From Candidatus Aalborgicola bjergmarkensis (lineage in GTDB: Bacteria; Pseudomonadota; Gammaproteobacteria; Burkholderiales; Burkholderiaceae_C), in the NCBI GenBank assembly GCA_016708725.1, contig JADJFE010000006.1:248001-312000 (forward strand): DNA of 64,000 nucleotides, read 5' to 3'. Positions 9,210 to 18,100 of the stretch are shown here, piece by piece. A model generated the notes under the pieces. It was given only the letters and a program-made list of their open reading frames with translations, was not told where the DNA came from and did no database searches. Numbering within the stretch: position 1 is the first letter of the stretch; every line of letters begins with the position of its first letter. A program made the position numbers and the translations under genes.

Positions 9210-9267
9210 GGCAAACTCCGGTTGGTAATTCAGTGGCCGCAGCACCATGCCGCGTCCCATGTATCCC

Positions 9268-9293
9268 TATACGCAACGGTGCATCAAACGTCA
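9268..9293 (-). promoter_or_regulatory. ECF-type promoter for the WD40-caspase operon
   Basis: On the minus strand: TGACG (9289-9293), 15 bp, CGTATA (9268-9273). It lies just upstream of the 9209 start. Confidence 0.7.
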
Positions 9294-9320
9294 GAGCAAA
9301 GTCAGAACAAAACAGAACAT

Positions 9321-12300
9321 TTATTTCAGCCCCATGCTGCGCATCATGGTCAGCGCCGCCTCCGCCGGGGCGGATGAGGTGAGATCGAGCGTGCGCAGCT
9401 TGCCCTCGCGCACGCGCAGCGCCATCACCGCCACGGCATAGCGCTTGCCGTCGGGTGCGGCAAACACCCCGCCAAAGAGTTTGGCGGGCAGTTGCATACC
9501 GGGCTTGACATACGGGCCGTCTTCTTCGGTCAGAAAGTCGGAGCTGCCGGTCTTGCCCGACAGGCCCGTCAGACCCTGCGCCGGGCACGCGCCAAACACC
9601 ACGCGGCACGCGCCTTGTGCGGTGCCCTTCCAGGCGCTGGCCGTCACGCCCGTGGTCATGTTCAGGGCGCGGCTGGCGGCAGTCTGGCTGGCCCAGCCCA
9701 GCGCTTTGGCAGGAACACTTTGGCCGGGCTGCTCCAGCAGGTGCAAAGTCGGCGCGCTGTCCTTACCACGTGCGCGCATATCCAGCGCACGCCAGGCATC
9801 AACCAGACCCAGCGCGCTGATGCGGATGTCGCCGCCACCCACCGAAGCATCGGCCAACTGGCGCGCGGCCACAAACTCCTGGGTCACGTCCTCGCCATAG
9901 CGCTTGTCCACATTCACGCCGGAGAGTTTTTCGCGGCGAATCGTCTCAGCCTGAACCAGTGTCATGCTGGTGGTGCGCAGGTTGCTGGTGCCCGCATAGG
10001 CCGCAGCCGTCCAGCTGGCGCGCAGCAAGGGCTTGTCGGATGCTTGTGTGGGGCCGCCCCAGAGTATGTCGGGCGTGGCTTGCCCATAGCCCAGGCCAGA
10101 GAGTACGTCTAGATAACGCTGACCAGAGGCCAGGGCGATGCGCTGGATGGGCAGGCGCTCGTGACTTTCGGCCAGAATGCCTCTCCAATAGTCGTCTTGC
10201 GCTGTGCCTGCAGCAATCAAGCCAGCGTCCATGCCCGCAACCATGCTAAAGGGCTTGAGCGAACTGCCCGGAGGCACCATCCACAAGGCGGGGTGCTGCA
10301 GGGCCAGCCAGGCCGAGCGCTGGTCGGGCAACTGCGCGCAGCGGCTGCCCTCGCGCAGGGCGGGCATCTTGCCTTCCTTATCGGCTTGCGCGCTTTGGCC
10401 CAGGTGGTTGAGCGTGCAGTCCGACACCGCACCGGCCAGCGCCACGATGCGGCCCGTGTCCACTTCGGCCAGCACCAACCCCATGGCACCGGCGCGCAGC
10501 GCATTGTCTGCGCTGTAGTGGCGCTCACGCCAGGCGGCATCCCTGGGCAAAACGGCTTCACAGTCCGCTGCGCGCAGGCGGCCCGTGGCGCAGTCCACCA
10601 TACGCTGCGCGGTTTGCTGCAAGCTGGGCACCAGGGCCACGCCCAGTGCAGGCCCGACAGCCACCGTATGGTGGTTGAGCGTGGCGCTGCCTGCGGGTGT
10701 GCGCTGGGCAACAAAAAGCGGGGGTGCCAGGTTGCGCTGTAGCCAGGCGTCGGTGACGATTTCGGTATGCAGGGTATTGGCCGTCCAGCCCTTGAGCTGC
10801 TGCGGGTCTTGTTGCGCGCAGGCCCAGTCGGAATGGGTCTTCTGGGTCTGCTTGCCCAGCGACGGTTGCAGTTCATCCGCTGGCAGGAGGCAACCCGGGC
10901 GGCCCCACCAGGCGTTGGCGGTGGTGTAGTCGATGTCCCGCGCACCCAGCGCACGGGGCTTGTCGAATACGCTCAGGCGCTCAGAACCCTTGGCGTTGCT
11001 GGCCTCCTGCGTGGCAGGCGCGGCAGGCGTGGAACTTTGCCGCCCCACCAGACGCGGCAGATCGGTCTCCAGCATCTGGCCCAGGGTGCGCGCCAGCGCG
11101 CGGCAGTCACGGTGTCTGGGCGTGGGCTGCAAGGCAGACAAACGCTGTACATCCAGATGCAAGGCGCTGGTGAGCTGCATGACTGTTTCGTCGGGCTGCC
11201 CTGCAGCCACGGGCTTCTTTACAGCCACGCGCACCGGGCGGGCCAGGCTAGCCAGGCGCTGGTTCCAGGCGGCCACGGCGTTACCCAGTTCTGCGCATGC
11301 CGCTGCTGCGTCCTTGGCGGGTGCGCCTTCGCTGCCGTCCGGCGTGAGGACCACCATAGCCTGTGTGAGGGCTTGGGCCAGATCCAGCCGCGCCTGTGCC
11401 ACATGGCTTTGCCCGGCCGTCCCCGGCGCAGCGCGCAAGTGCCAAAATCCCAACGCCAGCAGCACGCCCAGACCCGCCACACTGGAGAGCGCCAGACCCA
11501 GCCCCCTTAGGCGCACAGCGCCGCTGGGCAGACGCGGAGCATGCACGTGGATGCCGCGCACGTTCGCAACCGGGCGCACGTGCAGCGTGCCCAAAGCCAG
11601 GCTCAGGTACAGCAAGGCCGCAAGATGCGTCACCGGCCCGTAGCCCAGCAATCCCACCGGCAAACCGGTCAAAGGCAACACCCCGGTGACGCCACCCACC
11701 GACAAAACGACCTTGGCTGCCATCACCACGCAACCAAAGCCGCCCACAGCCGCAAGCCAGCGCACCGCCTGCGGCATGGCGGCCTTGAGCGCGGTGCGCA
11801 GACCCAGCACTGCTGCGAGCGTAAACACGGCCAGCACCAGCCCCATCAACGCAAGCCCTGCGGCTTGACCCCACAGCGTGGTGGCGAGTGCGGGCACGTA
11901 GTCGCTGGGGCCTTGCAGCGGCAGACCGTCCTGCACGCGGGCGCTGGAGATACCCTGCCAGGGGGCGTAGCCCACACCCCAGCCGGATAGGTCAGCACTG
12001 TGCATCAGCCAGCGCACGCGGGCCAGGTCGGAGCTGCTGGCATGAAACGGGTCGAACATGGCTAGCACCCGGTCCTGCGCGTGGGGAGGCAACAGTTCCA
12101 GCAAACGGGGTAGCGGCTCGACCAGATGGCCTGCGATCAGGCACATGGCCAGCGCCACCACGGCCACAGTCGCTACCAATAGCAGCGCGCCACGCAACCA
12201 GACGCCACCAAAGAACCAGACAAAGCAGGCCGCCAGCAGCAGCGCCACCAGCGCATGGCCCAGGTCGCCGCGCGCAACAGACCCACCCACCGCCAGCGCC

Positions 12301-13751
12301 AGTGCGGTTGCGACCAGCCCCAGGTTGTAAAACTGCAAACCGGCACCCGCGTTGGCGTGCGGCGCTTGTGCAGCCAGATAACTGGCAACGCCCACGCAGC
12401 CCAGCAGGATCAGCAGCTCACTCACAGCCGCTGGCATGCCCAGCAGAAACACGATGGCAATGCCGGTGATGATGAGCACCATGGATTGCAGCGCGCTCCA
12501 GCCCCCGTGGCTGCCCCCGCGCACCCAGGCGCGCACCACTGCCAGGGGCCAGGAACTGCCGTTTTGCACGGCGCGCAGCAGAATCAGGAGCGCAGCGGTT
12601 ATCAGCAAGGGCCACCACAGGGTGAGCACACCGCTGCCCAGTGTGCCCACGGCGATGTTCACAGGTATGTCCACGGTGAGCGGCACCCACCAGTTGCCCA
12701 CGCCAAAGCTCTGGAACTGGCGCACGGCCAGGTAGCGCAGTGCAGGATCACCGCTCAAGGCCACGTCGGTGAGCATCAGCGCTCCCAATGTGAGCAATAG
12801 TGTGGCGCCTCCCCACACTGCCACGGCCAGCGCGCTGCCCCTGCTGGTGAGTGCCACCACACACAGTAGCAGGATGCTGCTGGCAAACAGGGTGGTGGGC
12901 AGGGTTTGCAGGTCGGCCAGACTGAACCCGCGCTCCTGGTAGCCACGGGTGCGGCGCTGCCACTCCAATGCTTCGGCCAGCGTGGCGCGGTCGGTGCTGA
13001 GGTGCACGGCGGGGGGCGCTTCGCCATAGTCCGTCACCAGTTGCAGTCCGGTGGCCATCAATGCCAGGGTGCGCGCCCGCTCGCCAGGGCTTTGGCTGTC
13101 TTGCGCCAGGGCGTTGATGCGGGTGTTGCTGGACTGGAGTTGTTCGCGCAGGTAGCGGGTGGCACGCTGCGGTGTAGCGCTTGCGTCCGGGTTTTCGCGC
13201 ACGCTGGTGGGGGTCTGGGGCAATAGGCCCGCAAACATCTGCACCAGCGGCATCAGCCCGGCAGCCGGGCGAGTCTGGAGCCGGGTCAGCTCGGTTTGCA
13301 GCCGCTCGCGCTGACCGCTGGATTGGGCATCCAACTCGGCCAGCCAGGCCTGGGCCGCCTGCGCCTGGCTGGCCAGCAGGGTTTCGTAGTGCGCTATGGC
13401 GGCCTGGGCTTGTGCGCCGCTGGTCCATCCGTCGGGGTTGGAGAGGCACCCGGCCAGTTCGGCGCGCAGCCAACTGCGGCTCCATTGGGTACGCCAGCTC
13501 AAAGGCAAGGCACAGGCGGCCTGCAGTTCCGTAGCACCGCTCAGGCGCGGCAGAGGGGCTTTGATCTGGTCGGCAACAAAGCGTTCGGCAGTGCCGGTGC
13601 CCAGGCGCATCCACAACAGGGCTTGCTGCTGTGCAATGAAAATCCAGCTAGCGCCAATGCAGGCGATAACCAGCAGCACGGATGCCATGCGGACCAGCCA
13701 GCCCTGGGGCATGGACCAGCGGGTAGAAACCGGAAGAATACGCACGGACAT
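9321..13751 (-). CDS. FtsW/RodA glycosyltransferase fused to a penicillin-binding transpeptidase
   Basis: This 1476-residue membrane protein joins two cell-wall enzymes normally made separately. After one N-terminal helix and a ~240-residue Ala/Gln-rich extracytoplasmic stretch comes a multi-helix SEDS (FtsW/RodA) region, about residues 280-790. It holds SEDS-like motifs (GVGYAPWQGIS; LPLTGLPVGLLGYGPVTHLA). The C-terminal third (about 900-1476) is a class B PBP-like transpeptidase with the SxxK motif (PPGSSLKPFS) and KTG (GLSGKTGSSD). The start at 13751 (MSVRILPVS) has AGGAG 5 bp upstream; 13802 is the longer alternative. RodA and PbpA work as a pair in other bacteria, so the fusion should polymerise and cross-link peptidoglycan. 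Its ECF-type promoter places it with the caspase genes. Confidence 0.85.
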   Translation of the reverse strand: MSVRILPVSTRWSMPQGWLVRMASVLLVIACIGASWIFIAQQQALLWMRLGTGTAERFVADQIKAPLPRLSGATELQAACALPLSWRTQWSRSWLRAELAGCLSNPDGWTSGAQAQAAIAHYETLLASQAQAAQAWLAELDAQSSGQRERLQTELTRLQTRPAAGLMPLVQMFAGLLPQTPTSVRENPDASATPQRATRYLREQLQSSNTRINALAQDSQSPGERARTLALMATGLQLVTDYGEAPPAVHLSTDRATLAEALEWQRRTRGYQERGFSLADLQTLPTTLFASSILLLCVVALTSRGSALAVAVWGGATLLLTLGALMLTDVALSGDPALRYLAVRQFQSFGVGNWWVPLTVDIPVNIAVGTLGSGVLTLWWPLLITAALLILLRAVQNGSSWPLAVVRAWVRGGSHGGWSALQSMVLIITGIAIVFLLGMPAAVSELLILLGCVGVASYLAAQAPHANAGAGLQFYNLGLVATALALAVGGSVARGDLGHALVALLLAACFVWFFGGVWLRGALLLVATVAVVALAMCLIAGHLVEPLPRLLELLPPHAQDRVLAMFDPFHASSSDLARVRWLMHSADLSGWGVGYAPWQGISSARVQDGLPLQGPSDYVPALATTLWGQAAGLALMGLVLAVFTLAAVLGLRTALKAAMPQAVRWLAAVGGFGCVVMAAKVVLSVGGVTGVLPLTGLPVGLLGYGPVTHLAALLYLSLALGTLHVRPVANVRGIHVHAPRLPSGAVRLRGLGLALSSVAGLGVLLALGFWHLRAAPGTAGQSHVAQARLDLAQALTQAMVVLTPDGSEGAPAKDAAAACAELGNAVAAWNQRLASLARPVRVAVKKPVAAGQPDETVMQLTSALHLDVQRLSALQPTPRHRDCRALARTLGQMLETDLPRLVGRQSSTPAAPATQEASNAKGSERLSVFDKPRALGARDIDYTTANAWWGRPGCLLPADELQPSLGKQTQKTHSDWACAQQDPQQLKGWTANTLHTEIVTDAWLQRNLAPPLFVAQRTPAGSATLNHHTVAVGPALGVALVPSLQQTAQRMVDCATGRLRAADCEAVLPRDAAWRERHYSADNALRAGAMGLVLAEVDTGRIVALAGAVSDCTLNHLGQSAQADKEGKMPALREGSRCAQLPDQRSAWLALQHPALWMVPPGSSLKPFSMVAGMDAGLIAAGTAQDDYWRGILAESHERLPIQRIALASGQRYLDVLSGLGYGQATPDILWGGPTQASDKPLLRASWTAAAYAGTSNLRTTSMTLVQAETIRREKLSGVNVDKRYGEDVTQEFVAARQLADASVGGGDIRISALGLVDAWRALDMRARGKDSAPTLHLLEQPGQSVPAKALGWASQTAASRALNMTTGVTASAWKGTAQGACRVVFGACPAQGLTGLSGKTGSSDFLTEEDGPYVKPGMQLPAKLFGGVFAAPDGKRYAVAVMALRVREGKLRTLDLTSSAPAEAALTMMRSMGLK

Positions 13752-13821
13752 ACAAACTCCTGGATACGCACGGTGCAAGGGGGTACTTATGCATTTGTGC
13801 ATTTGTGTACCTATGCACTAT

Positions 13822-13847
13822 AAAACGTAATGCCTGCACAAGCGTCA
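13822..13847 (-). promoter_or_regulatory. ECF-type promoter for the FtsW-PBP fusion
   Basis: Minus strand: TGACG (13843-13847), 15 bp, CGTTTT (13822-13827). About 70 bp upstream of the chosen start. Confidence 0.7.
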
Positions 13848-13897
13848 GATATGCCCAGGGTGACGGGTTTTGAAGCCCCGCGCCAAGAGTGCTCACG

Positions 13898-13955
13898 AAT
13901 AAATAGCTGTATCCGCACGTTCCACAAGGCTTTCAGCCCGATTTGATCCAAAAAT
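13898..13955 (+). repeat. R1 dispersed repeat
   Basis: Forward copy: AATAGCTGTATCCGCACGTT, then CAGCCCGATTTGATCC. It lies between the FtsW-PBP promoter and the AAA ATPase gene. Confidence 0.7.
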
Positions 13956-14032
13956 CCCCAAAAAATGAATGCCACTGGATTTTTCATGGCATCAACCGTG
14001 AAATTCTTCCACGTGATGGATAAAATACACGG

Positions 14033-15211
14033 ATGTATCCGCGTCTTGCCGAGTCGATCCTCCACAACCTGTTGGCGCAGTTTCCCGCTGTCGTTTTGCT
14101 CGGGCCGCGCCAATCCGGGAAAACCACCCTGGCTATTGAAGAGAAAAAACGCAATGGCAGTGCGTTGTACCTTGATCTTGAGTTGCCTTCGGCCAAGCGC
14201 CAGCTTGATGATCCCGAAGCATTCCTGCTGGCGCATCGCCATCAACTGGTGATTCTGGATGAAGTGCAACGCTTGCCTGAACTGTTCGCCGTGCTGCGGG
14301 GCATCATTGATCTGCGCCGCCGCGATGGCGAGGCCGCTGGCCAGTTTCTGTTACTCGGATCTGCTTCTGGTGAACTGCTGCGACAAACAAGCGAGAGCCT
14401 GGCAGGACGGGTTGCCCAACTTGAATTAAACCCTTTTCAGGCCAGGGAGTTGCTACCCGGCGAGTCGGACTGTGCCGCCCTGAACCCACTGTGGATAAGG
14501 GGCGGCTTCCCGCTTTCGTGGCTGGCAAAAGACGATGCTGCGAGCCTGACCTGGCGCGACATGTTCATCGCCACGTATCTGGACAAGGACATCCCGGCTC
14601 TTGGTCCGCGCATTCCGGCGACAACGCTGCGTCGATTGTGGACGATGCTGGCCCACAACCAGGGTGAGTTGCTGGACCAATCGAAATTGGCGGCCTCGTT
14701 GGCCATCAGCGGCCAGACCGTGGGCCGTTACATCGACCTGTTGTGCGATCTGATGCTGGTGCGCCGTTTGCCGGCCTGGAGCGGAAACGTTGGCAAGCGT
14801 CTGGTGCGAGCGCCCAAAGTGTATGTGCGCGACAGCGGCATCGTCCATTCCCTGCTCGGCTTGCAAAATTTTGATGCGGTATTGGGCCACCCGGTGGCCG
14901 GTGCCAGTTGGGAGGGTTTTGTGGTGGAGCAGCTCATTGCCGCAGCGCCACAAGCCCAGGCCAGTTTCTACAGAACCAGCCATGGTGCAGAGGCTGATCT
15001 GGTATTGCACATGCGCAACGGTGAGAGCTGGGTCATAGAAATAAAGCGATCCTCGGCACCAACCGTATCCAAAGGGTATCACCTAGCCGCCGCCGATATT
15101 GGCGCCACCAGAAAGCTCCTGGTGGCTGCGGTGGACAGTAGCTACCCGATGAAAGATGGCATCGAAGTAATGAACCCGCTCGTAGCCGCAAGCCTGATTG
15201 CCGGGACGTAA
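14033..15211 (+). CDS. AAA_14 / DUF4143 family ATPase
   Basis: This 392-residue protein has a P-loop ATPase N-terminus with Walker A (LLGPRQSGKTTLA, about residues 22-34) and Walker B (LVILDEVQRLPE, about 73-84). A DUF4143-type C-terminal domain follows, with a helix-turn-helix-like middle (LAASLAISGQTVGRYIDLL) and a restriction-nuclease-like end (HGAEADLVLHM, then WVIEIKRSSAP). The family is widespread, often multicopy and of unknown function. The E-x-K and upstream D residues fit a PD-(D/E)XK core. A second full paralogue (27165-28385) and a collapsed copy (15849-15979) lie nearby. Confidence 0.8.
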   Translation: MYPRLAESILHNLLAQFPAVVLLGPRQSGKTTLAIEEKKRNGSALYLDLELPSAKRQLDDPEAFLLAHRHQLVILDEVQRLPELFAVLRGIIDLRRRDGEAAGQFLLLGSASGELLRQTSESLAGRVAQLELNPFQARELLPGESDCAALNPLWIRGGFPLSWLAKDDAASLTWRDMFIATYLDKDIPALGPRIPATTLRRLWTMLAHNQGELLDQSKLAASLAISGQTVGRYIDLLCDLMLVRRLPAWSGNVGKRLVRAPKVYVRDSGIVHSLLGLQNFDAVLGHPVAGASWEGFVVEQLIAAAPQAQASFYRTSHGAEADLVLHMRNGESWVIEIKRSSAPTVSKGYHLAAADIGATRKLLVAAVDSSYPMKDGIEVMNPLVAASLIAGT

Positions 15212-15848
15212 TCGTAAGCTTTAATCTGCGCGATTTTGATCCACCTGTACAACGCCACCGAATGAAAGGCCCGGCACGCCTTGGCCCCTGCCGATTTTTT
15301 GAACCGATTGTGGCAGGATGGCAGGATTTTCATTTTTGGGCATCCCACTTAAAGCGGGACAGCACGGCAAACCATACCCGCGTCGATTTCCGGGTGGATG
15401 TTGGATGTGTAACAAGCTCCGGGATACTCCCAGCCACAGCCAAAGCGCTCCTGATATAAGAGCTACTCCCGCTTGATACATAAGGCTTATAGCCCGATTT
15501 TGCATGCAAAAACACCCGAAAACGGCCCGTTTTGAAGCCCCATGGCGGTATCAGCATCGCCTTGAGCCGTTCTGAAGGGCAAAATTCAAGGCAAATCTGG
15601 CTGTATGCCTTATCTACCAAGCGGGAGCAGCTATGTTTTTCGTAGAGATAGCACCACAGACGAATGCGCTCATGCAAACACATCCAGCCTGCACGGAAAT
15701 GACAATGCCTTGCCTGTCCCGTCTTGAGTGAAAGCCCACTTTTGCTATGCGTCGTGTAGCTTATCACGCGCATTCTGTAATGGATGAACGCTGATTTGTC
15801 TGATACGAACGCAAAGAGCGCACCGGCTGTAACCAGCTTTCTCAGGGT
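15212..15848. other. Intergenic stretch with an inverted R1 pair
   Basis: No gene is supported. A forward R1 end (AGAGCTACTCCCGCTTGATA, from ~15452) and a reverse R1 end (to ~15637) flank about 90 bp of unique sequence. This gives a hairpin-capable unit of about 185 bp like the MITE-like elements near 56-60 kb. The remaining sequence shows nothing recognisable. Confidence 0.5.
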
Positions 15849-15979
15849 ATTAACCGTGAAATTCTTCCACACGATGGATAAAATGCACGGATGCAGCAAC
15901 GTCTTGCCGAGCCGATCCTCCAAAACCTGTTGGCGCAGTTTCCCCGCTCGTAGCCGCAAACCTGATTGCCGGGACGTAA
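15849..15979 (+). pseudogene. Internal-deletion remnant of an AAA_14 gene
   Basis: About 105 bp match the leader and first 18 codons of the 14033 gene (TTAACCGTGAAATTCTTCCA; CTTGCCGAGCCGATCCTCCA). The sequence then jumps to the last ~35 bp of that gene (GCTCGTAGCCGCAAACCTGA). The junction falls on CCCGCT, present at both parental breakpoints, which indicates a microhomology deletion. Confidence 0.8.
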
Positions 15980-15982
15980 TCC

Positions 15983-16011
15983 CAGAAAAATTTCGAGCCG
16001 CCAAAGGCGGC
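15983..16011 (-). terminator. Terminator after the VR2 gene
   Basis: On the minus strand a GCCGCC-TTT-GGCGGC stem (15997-16011 on plus) is followed by T-rich sequence at 15984-15993. Confidence 0.7.
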
Positions 16012-16090
16012 ACCCCAGGAACAGCCGCATCGCTCAAACCATCTTTACCAGTATTCCAGGGGGTAAAGGTGTAAAGGGTTCAAGGGGTAA

Positions 16091-16108
16091 GCTGCCGATT
16101 ACGGCAGC
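16091..16108 (-). other. Stop-codon hairpin at the VR2 end
   Basis: A perfect 7-bp stem, GCTGCCG/CGGCAGC, has a 4-nt TAAT loop that contains the stop codon. Short hairpins just past the variable region are known DGR target-recognition features. Confidence 0.7.
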
Positions 16109-17880
16109 ATCCTGGCTAGCCGCAACCCACCGTAGCTGTAGCGGCTCGATGTGTCGCTCCTGTTGCGGTAGGCCGCGCGCGCGTACGCTGGCCTGATGTT
16201 CCAGGAACCGCCGCGCACAGCGCGCAGACCACAGTTTCCACTCGTCCAAGCACTCCCATCCGTCGGTGCTCCTTTGTAGCTTTCGTTCCAGCAGTCCTGC
16301 GTCCATTCCCAGACGTTGCCATTCATGTCGTGTAAGCCAAAGGCGTTGGCCGGAAACTGCCCCAGTGGCGCAGTATTCACCCATTTGTCCCGACCTTGCG
16401 CTAAACCACCACAGCATTCGTCTTTGCCGTAGTTCATGTATTCATGGCTTGCAACATCGCCCCACCAGTATTGGGTTCTCGTCCCCGCACGCGCTGCATA
16501 TTCCCACTCCGCTTCACTCGGCAACCGATACTGCTTGCCACTCCTGGCATTGAGCTTCTTTATGTACTCCTGCACGTCGTCCCAGTTCACATTCTCCACC
16601 GGGCAGGTGTCGCCGCAGTCCTTGAAGCCGCTCGGATTGCTTCCCATCACCGCTTTCCACTGCCCCTGCGTCACCTCATACTTGCCCAGAGCAAAACTCT
16701 TCACGTTTACTGTGTGTATGGGCTTTTCATCGCTTTCGCCATCGTTGCTGCCCATCTCAAAACTTCCCCCAGGCACCACCACCATCTCCGGGCATACGTC
16801 GCAGTCCTTGATCGTCTGTCCCGCTGCGGGTGTGGCCGGAATTGCCGGAGCAGCCGGGCGCACGGGTTGGGGCGGGATTATTACTGGCTGCACCGGCTGC
16901 TCCAGCGCAGCACGTGCCACCCGCGCTGCTGAGGCATAGCTGCCATTGGGATATTCCGCCAGATAGGCGTTGTACCCCGCCACCGTGTTGGCACGTTGCG
17001 CCGCTGTCCATGCCTGGCTTTCTATTTGCACACGGTCAGGGGCAGGCGTTGGTGGTTTTACAGGCTCCGGGACAATGCTCGCCAGTTGGGTGCCGTCCAG
17101 CAGTGTGCGTGAGTCCAGGTCGCCATAGGTGCGCGGCTTTTGTTTTTGTTGCGTTGCAGCGCGTACATCGCTGGCCGTCAACTCAAAAACACGGCGCAAA
17201 GGTATTTTGTCTGCTTGGGCCAAGTGTTTGGACAGTGCCTCGGCATAGGGCGAGTTGGCACCATTACCGTCCCGAGCCACGTCCTGGTCGTTGGTGGAAA
17301 ACGCAATCAGCGTGAAATCATCACTCGGACTCATACGCCCCAGACCGCGCACGCCGCTGCGCGCTTTGCCAGTCATGCGGTTATTGCGACAGGCATCCAG
17401 CACCACCAGCCGGATTTTGGCCGGGTTGGTGTTGTGCTCCAGTTGCTCGACGATGCGGTCAGCGGCAATGCCATCAATCTCCAGCGTATCGTCCCCCTCC
17501 ACCTTCGCATCTACCGGCAGCAGGTAGTTGCGTCCGCCGTTCAGCGGCTGCGCTCCATGCCCGGCGTAGTAGAACACGGCACTGTCAGCCCCGGCGCTTT
17601 GGCGCACAAAGGCGGCTATGGCCAATTCCATCGTGCGTTTGGGCAGATCGGTTTTTACTTCCACGCTAAAGCCCTGCGCCTCGAGCGTGCGCGCAATGAG
17701 CTGGGCATCATTGACCGGGTTGCCCAGTTTGCTCTCGACTGCGTACTGGCTGTTGCCTATCACCAGCGCCACACGCTTTCCAGCGTGGGCCAGGCTGAAT
17801 ACGCTACACAAACACACCAGCAGCAGGCAATGCAACAGTGGGCGGTGGCTTGGCAAATGGTTCGGTGTGCTCAATAGCAT
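16099..17880 (-). CDS. Exported caspase-FGE fusion protein (DGR target 2)
   Basis: The protein has 593 residues. A signal peptide (1-33, ending AHA) precedes a caspase domain (about 36-250) with His108 in FYYAGHGAQP and Cys164 in VVLDACRNNR. A repeat-like segment (QRANTVAGYNAYLAEYPNGS, about 290-320) and a Pro-rich linker follow. The FGE-like C-type lectin domain covers about 363-593 and ends RGGSW...GGLRLARMLP. The last 40 residues are DGR-like variable sequence. I infer an exported protease whose ligand-binding face is diversified. The ECF-type promoter position is occupied by a degenerate copy because a DUF1703 gene tail has replaced its upstream block. Confidence 0.88.
   Translation of the reverse strand: MLLSTPNHLPSHRPLLHCLLLVCLCSVFSLAHAGKRVALVIGNSQYAVESKLGNPVNDAQLIARTLEAQGFSVEVKTDLPKRTMELAIAAFVRQSAGADSAVFYYAGHGAQPLNGGRNYLLPVDAKVEGDDTLEIDGIAADRIVEQLEHNTNPAKIRLVVLDACRNNRMTGKARSGVRGLGRMSPSDDFTLIAFSTNDQDVARDGNGANSPYAEALSKHLAQADKIPLRRVFELTASDVRAATQQKQKPRTYGDLDSRTLLDGTQLASIVPEPVKPPTPAPDRVQIESQAWTAAQRANTVAGYNAYLAEYPNGSYASAARVARAALEQPVQPVIIPPQPVRPAAPAIPATPAAGQTIKDCDVCPEMVVVPGGSFEMGSNDGESDEKPIHTVNVKSFALGKYEVTQGQWKAVMGSNPSGFKDCGDTCPVENVNWDDVQEYIKKLNARSGKQYRLPSEAEWEYAARAGTRTQYWWGDVASHEYMNYGKDECCGGLAQGRDKWVNTAPLGQFPANAFGLHDMNGNVWEWTQDCWNESYKGAPTDGSAWTSGNCGLRAVRGGSWNIRPAYARAAYRNRSDTSSRYSYGGLRLARMLP
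16129..16200 (-). other. DGR-like variable region VR2
   Basis: Eighteen or so variable codons lie between RGGSW and GLRLA. They encode NIRPAY, then ARAA, then a second variable block beginning Y and containing RNRSDTSSR. Most variable codons keep C or G in the third position. Confidence 0.75.
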
Positions 17881-17921
17881 GGTGACTTGTCTTCATGGGG
17901 CAATTGATCGCTTCATCATAC

Positions 17922-17947
17922 ACAACGTTATCCACGCAAAAACCTCG
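17922..17947 (-). promoter_or_regulatory. Damaged ECF-type promoter of the VR2 gene
   Basis: CGTTGT (17922-17927 on minus) is preceded at exactly 15 bp by CGAGG instead of TGACG. The CGAGG block is the edge of the DUF1703 remnant, so the upstream half-site was overwritten. Confidence 0.5.
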
Positions 17948-18042
17948 GGCACGGCGAGCCGGTGCATCTAATTGGCGTCGAGTTCAGCAAGGATGCGCGC
18001 AACGTGGTGGGGCTTGAGGTCGAGACGGTCATTAATTCATAG
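17942..18042 (+). pseudogene. 3' tail of a DUF1703-type gene
   Basis: It encodes GEPVHLIGVEFSKDARNVVG followed by LEVETVINS and a stop, matching the last ~33 residues of the full-length genes at 23083 and 30824. It is a deletion remnant inserted against the VR2 promoter. Confidence 0.8.
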
Positions 18043-18100
18043 CTGTACCCGCACGTCCCATGAGCCATACAGCCTGATTTGGCTTGTAAGGCAACCCCTT
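18036..18100 (+). repeat. R1 dispersed repeat
   Basis: The copy begins inside the remnant's stop codon (TTCATAGCTGTACCCGCACG) and ends at the mltD stop. Confidence 0.7.
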
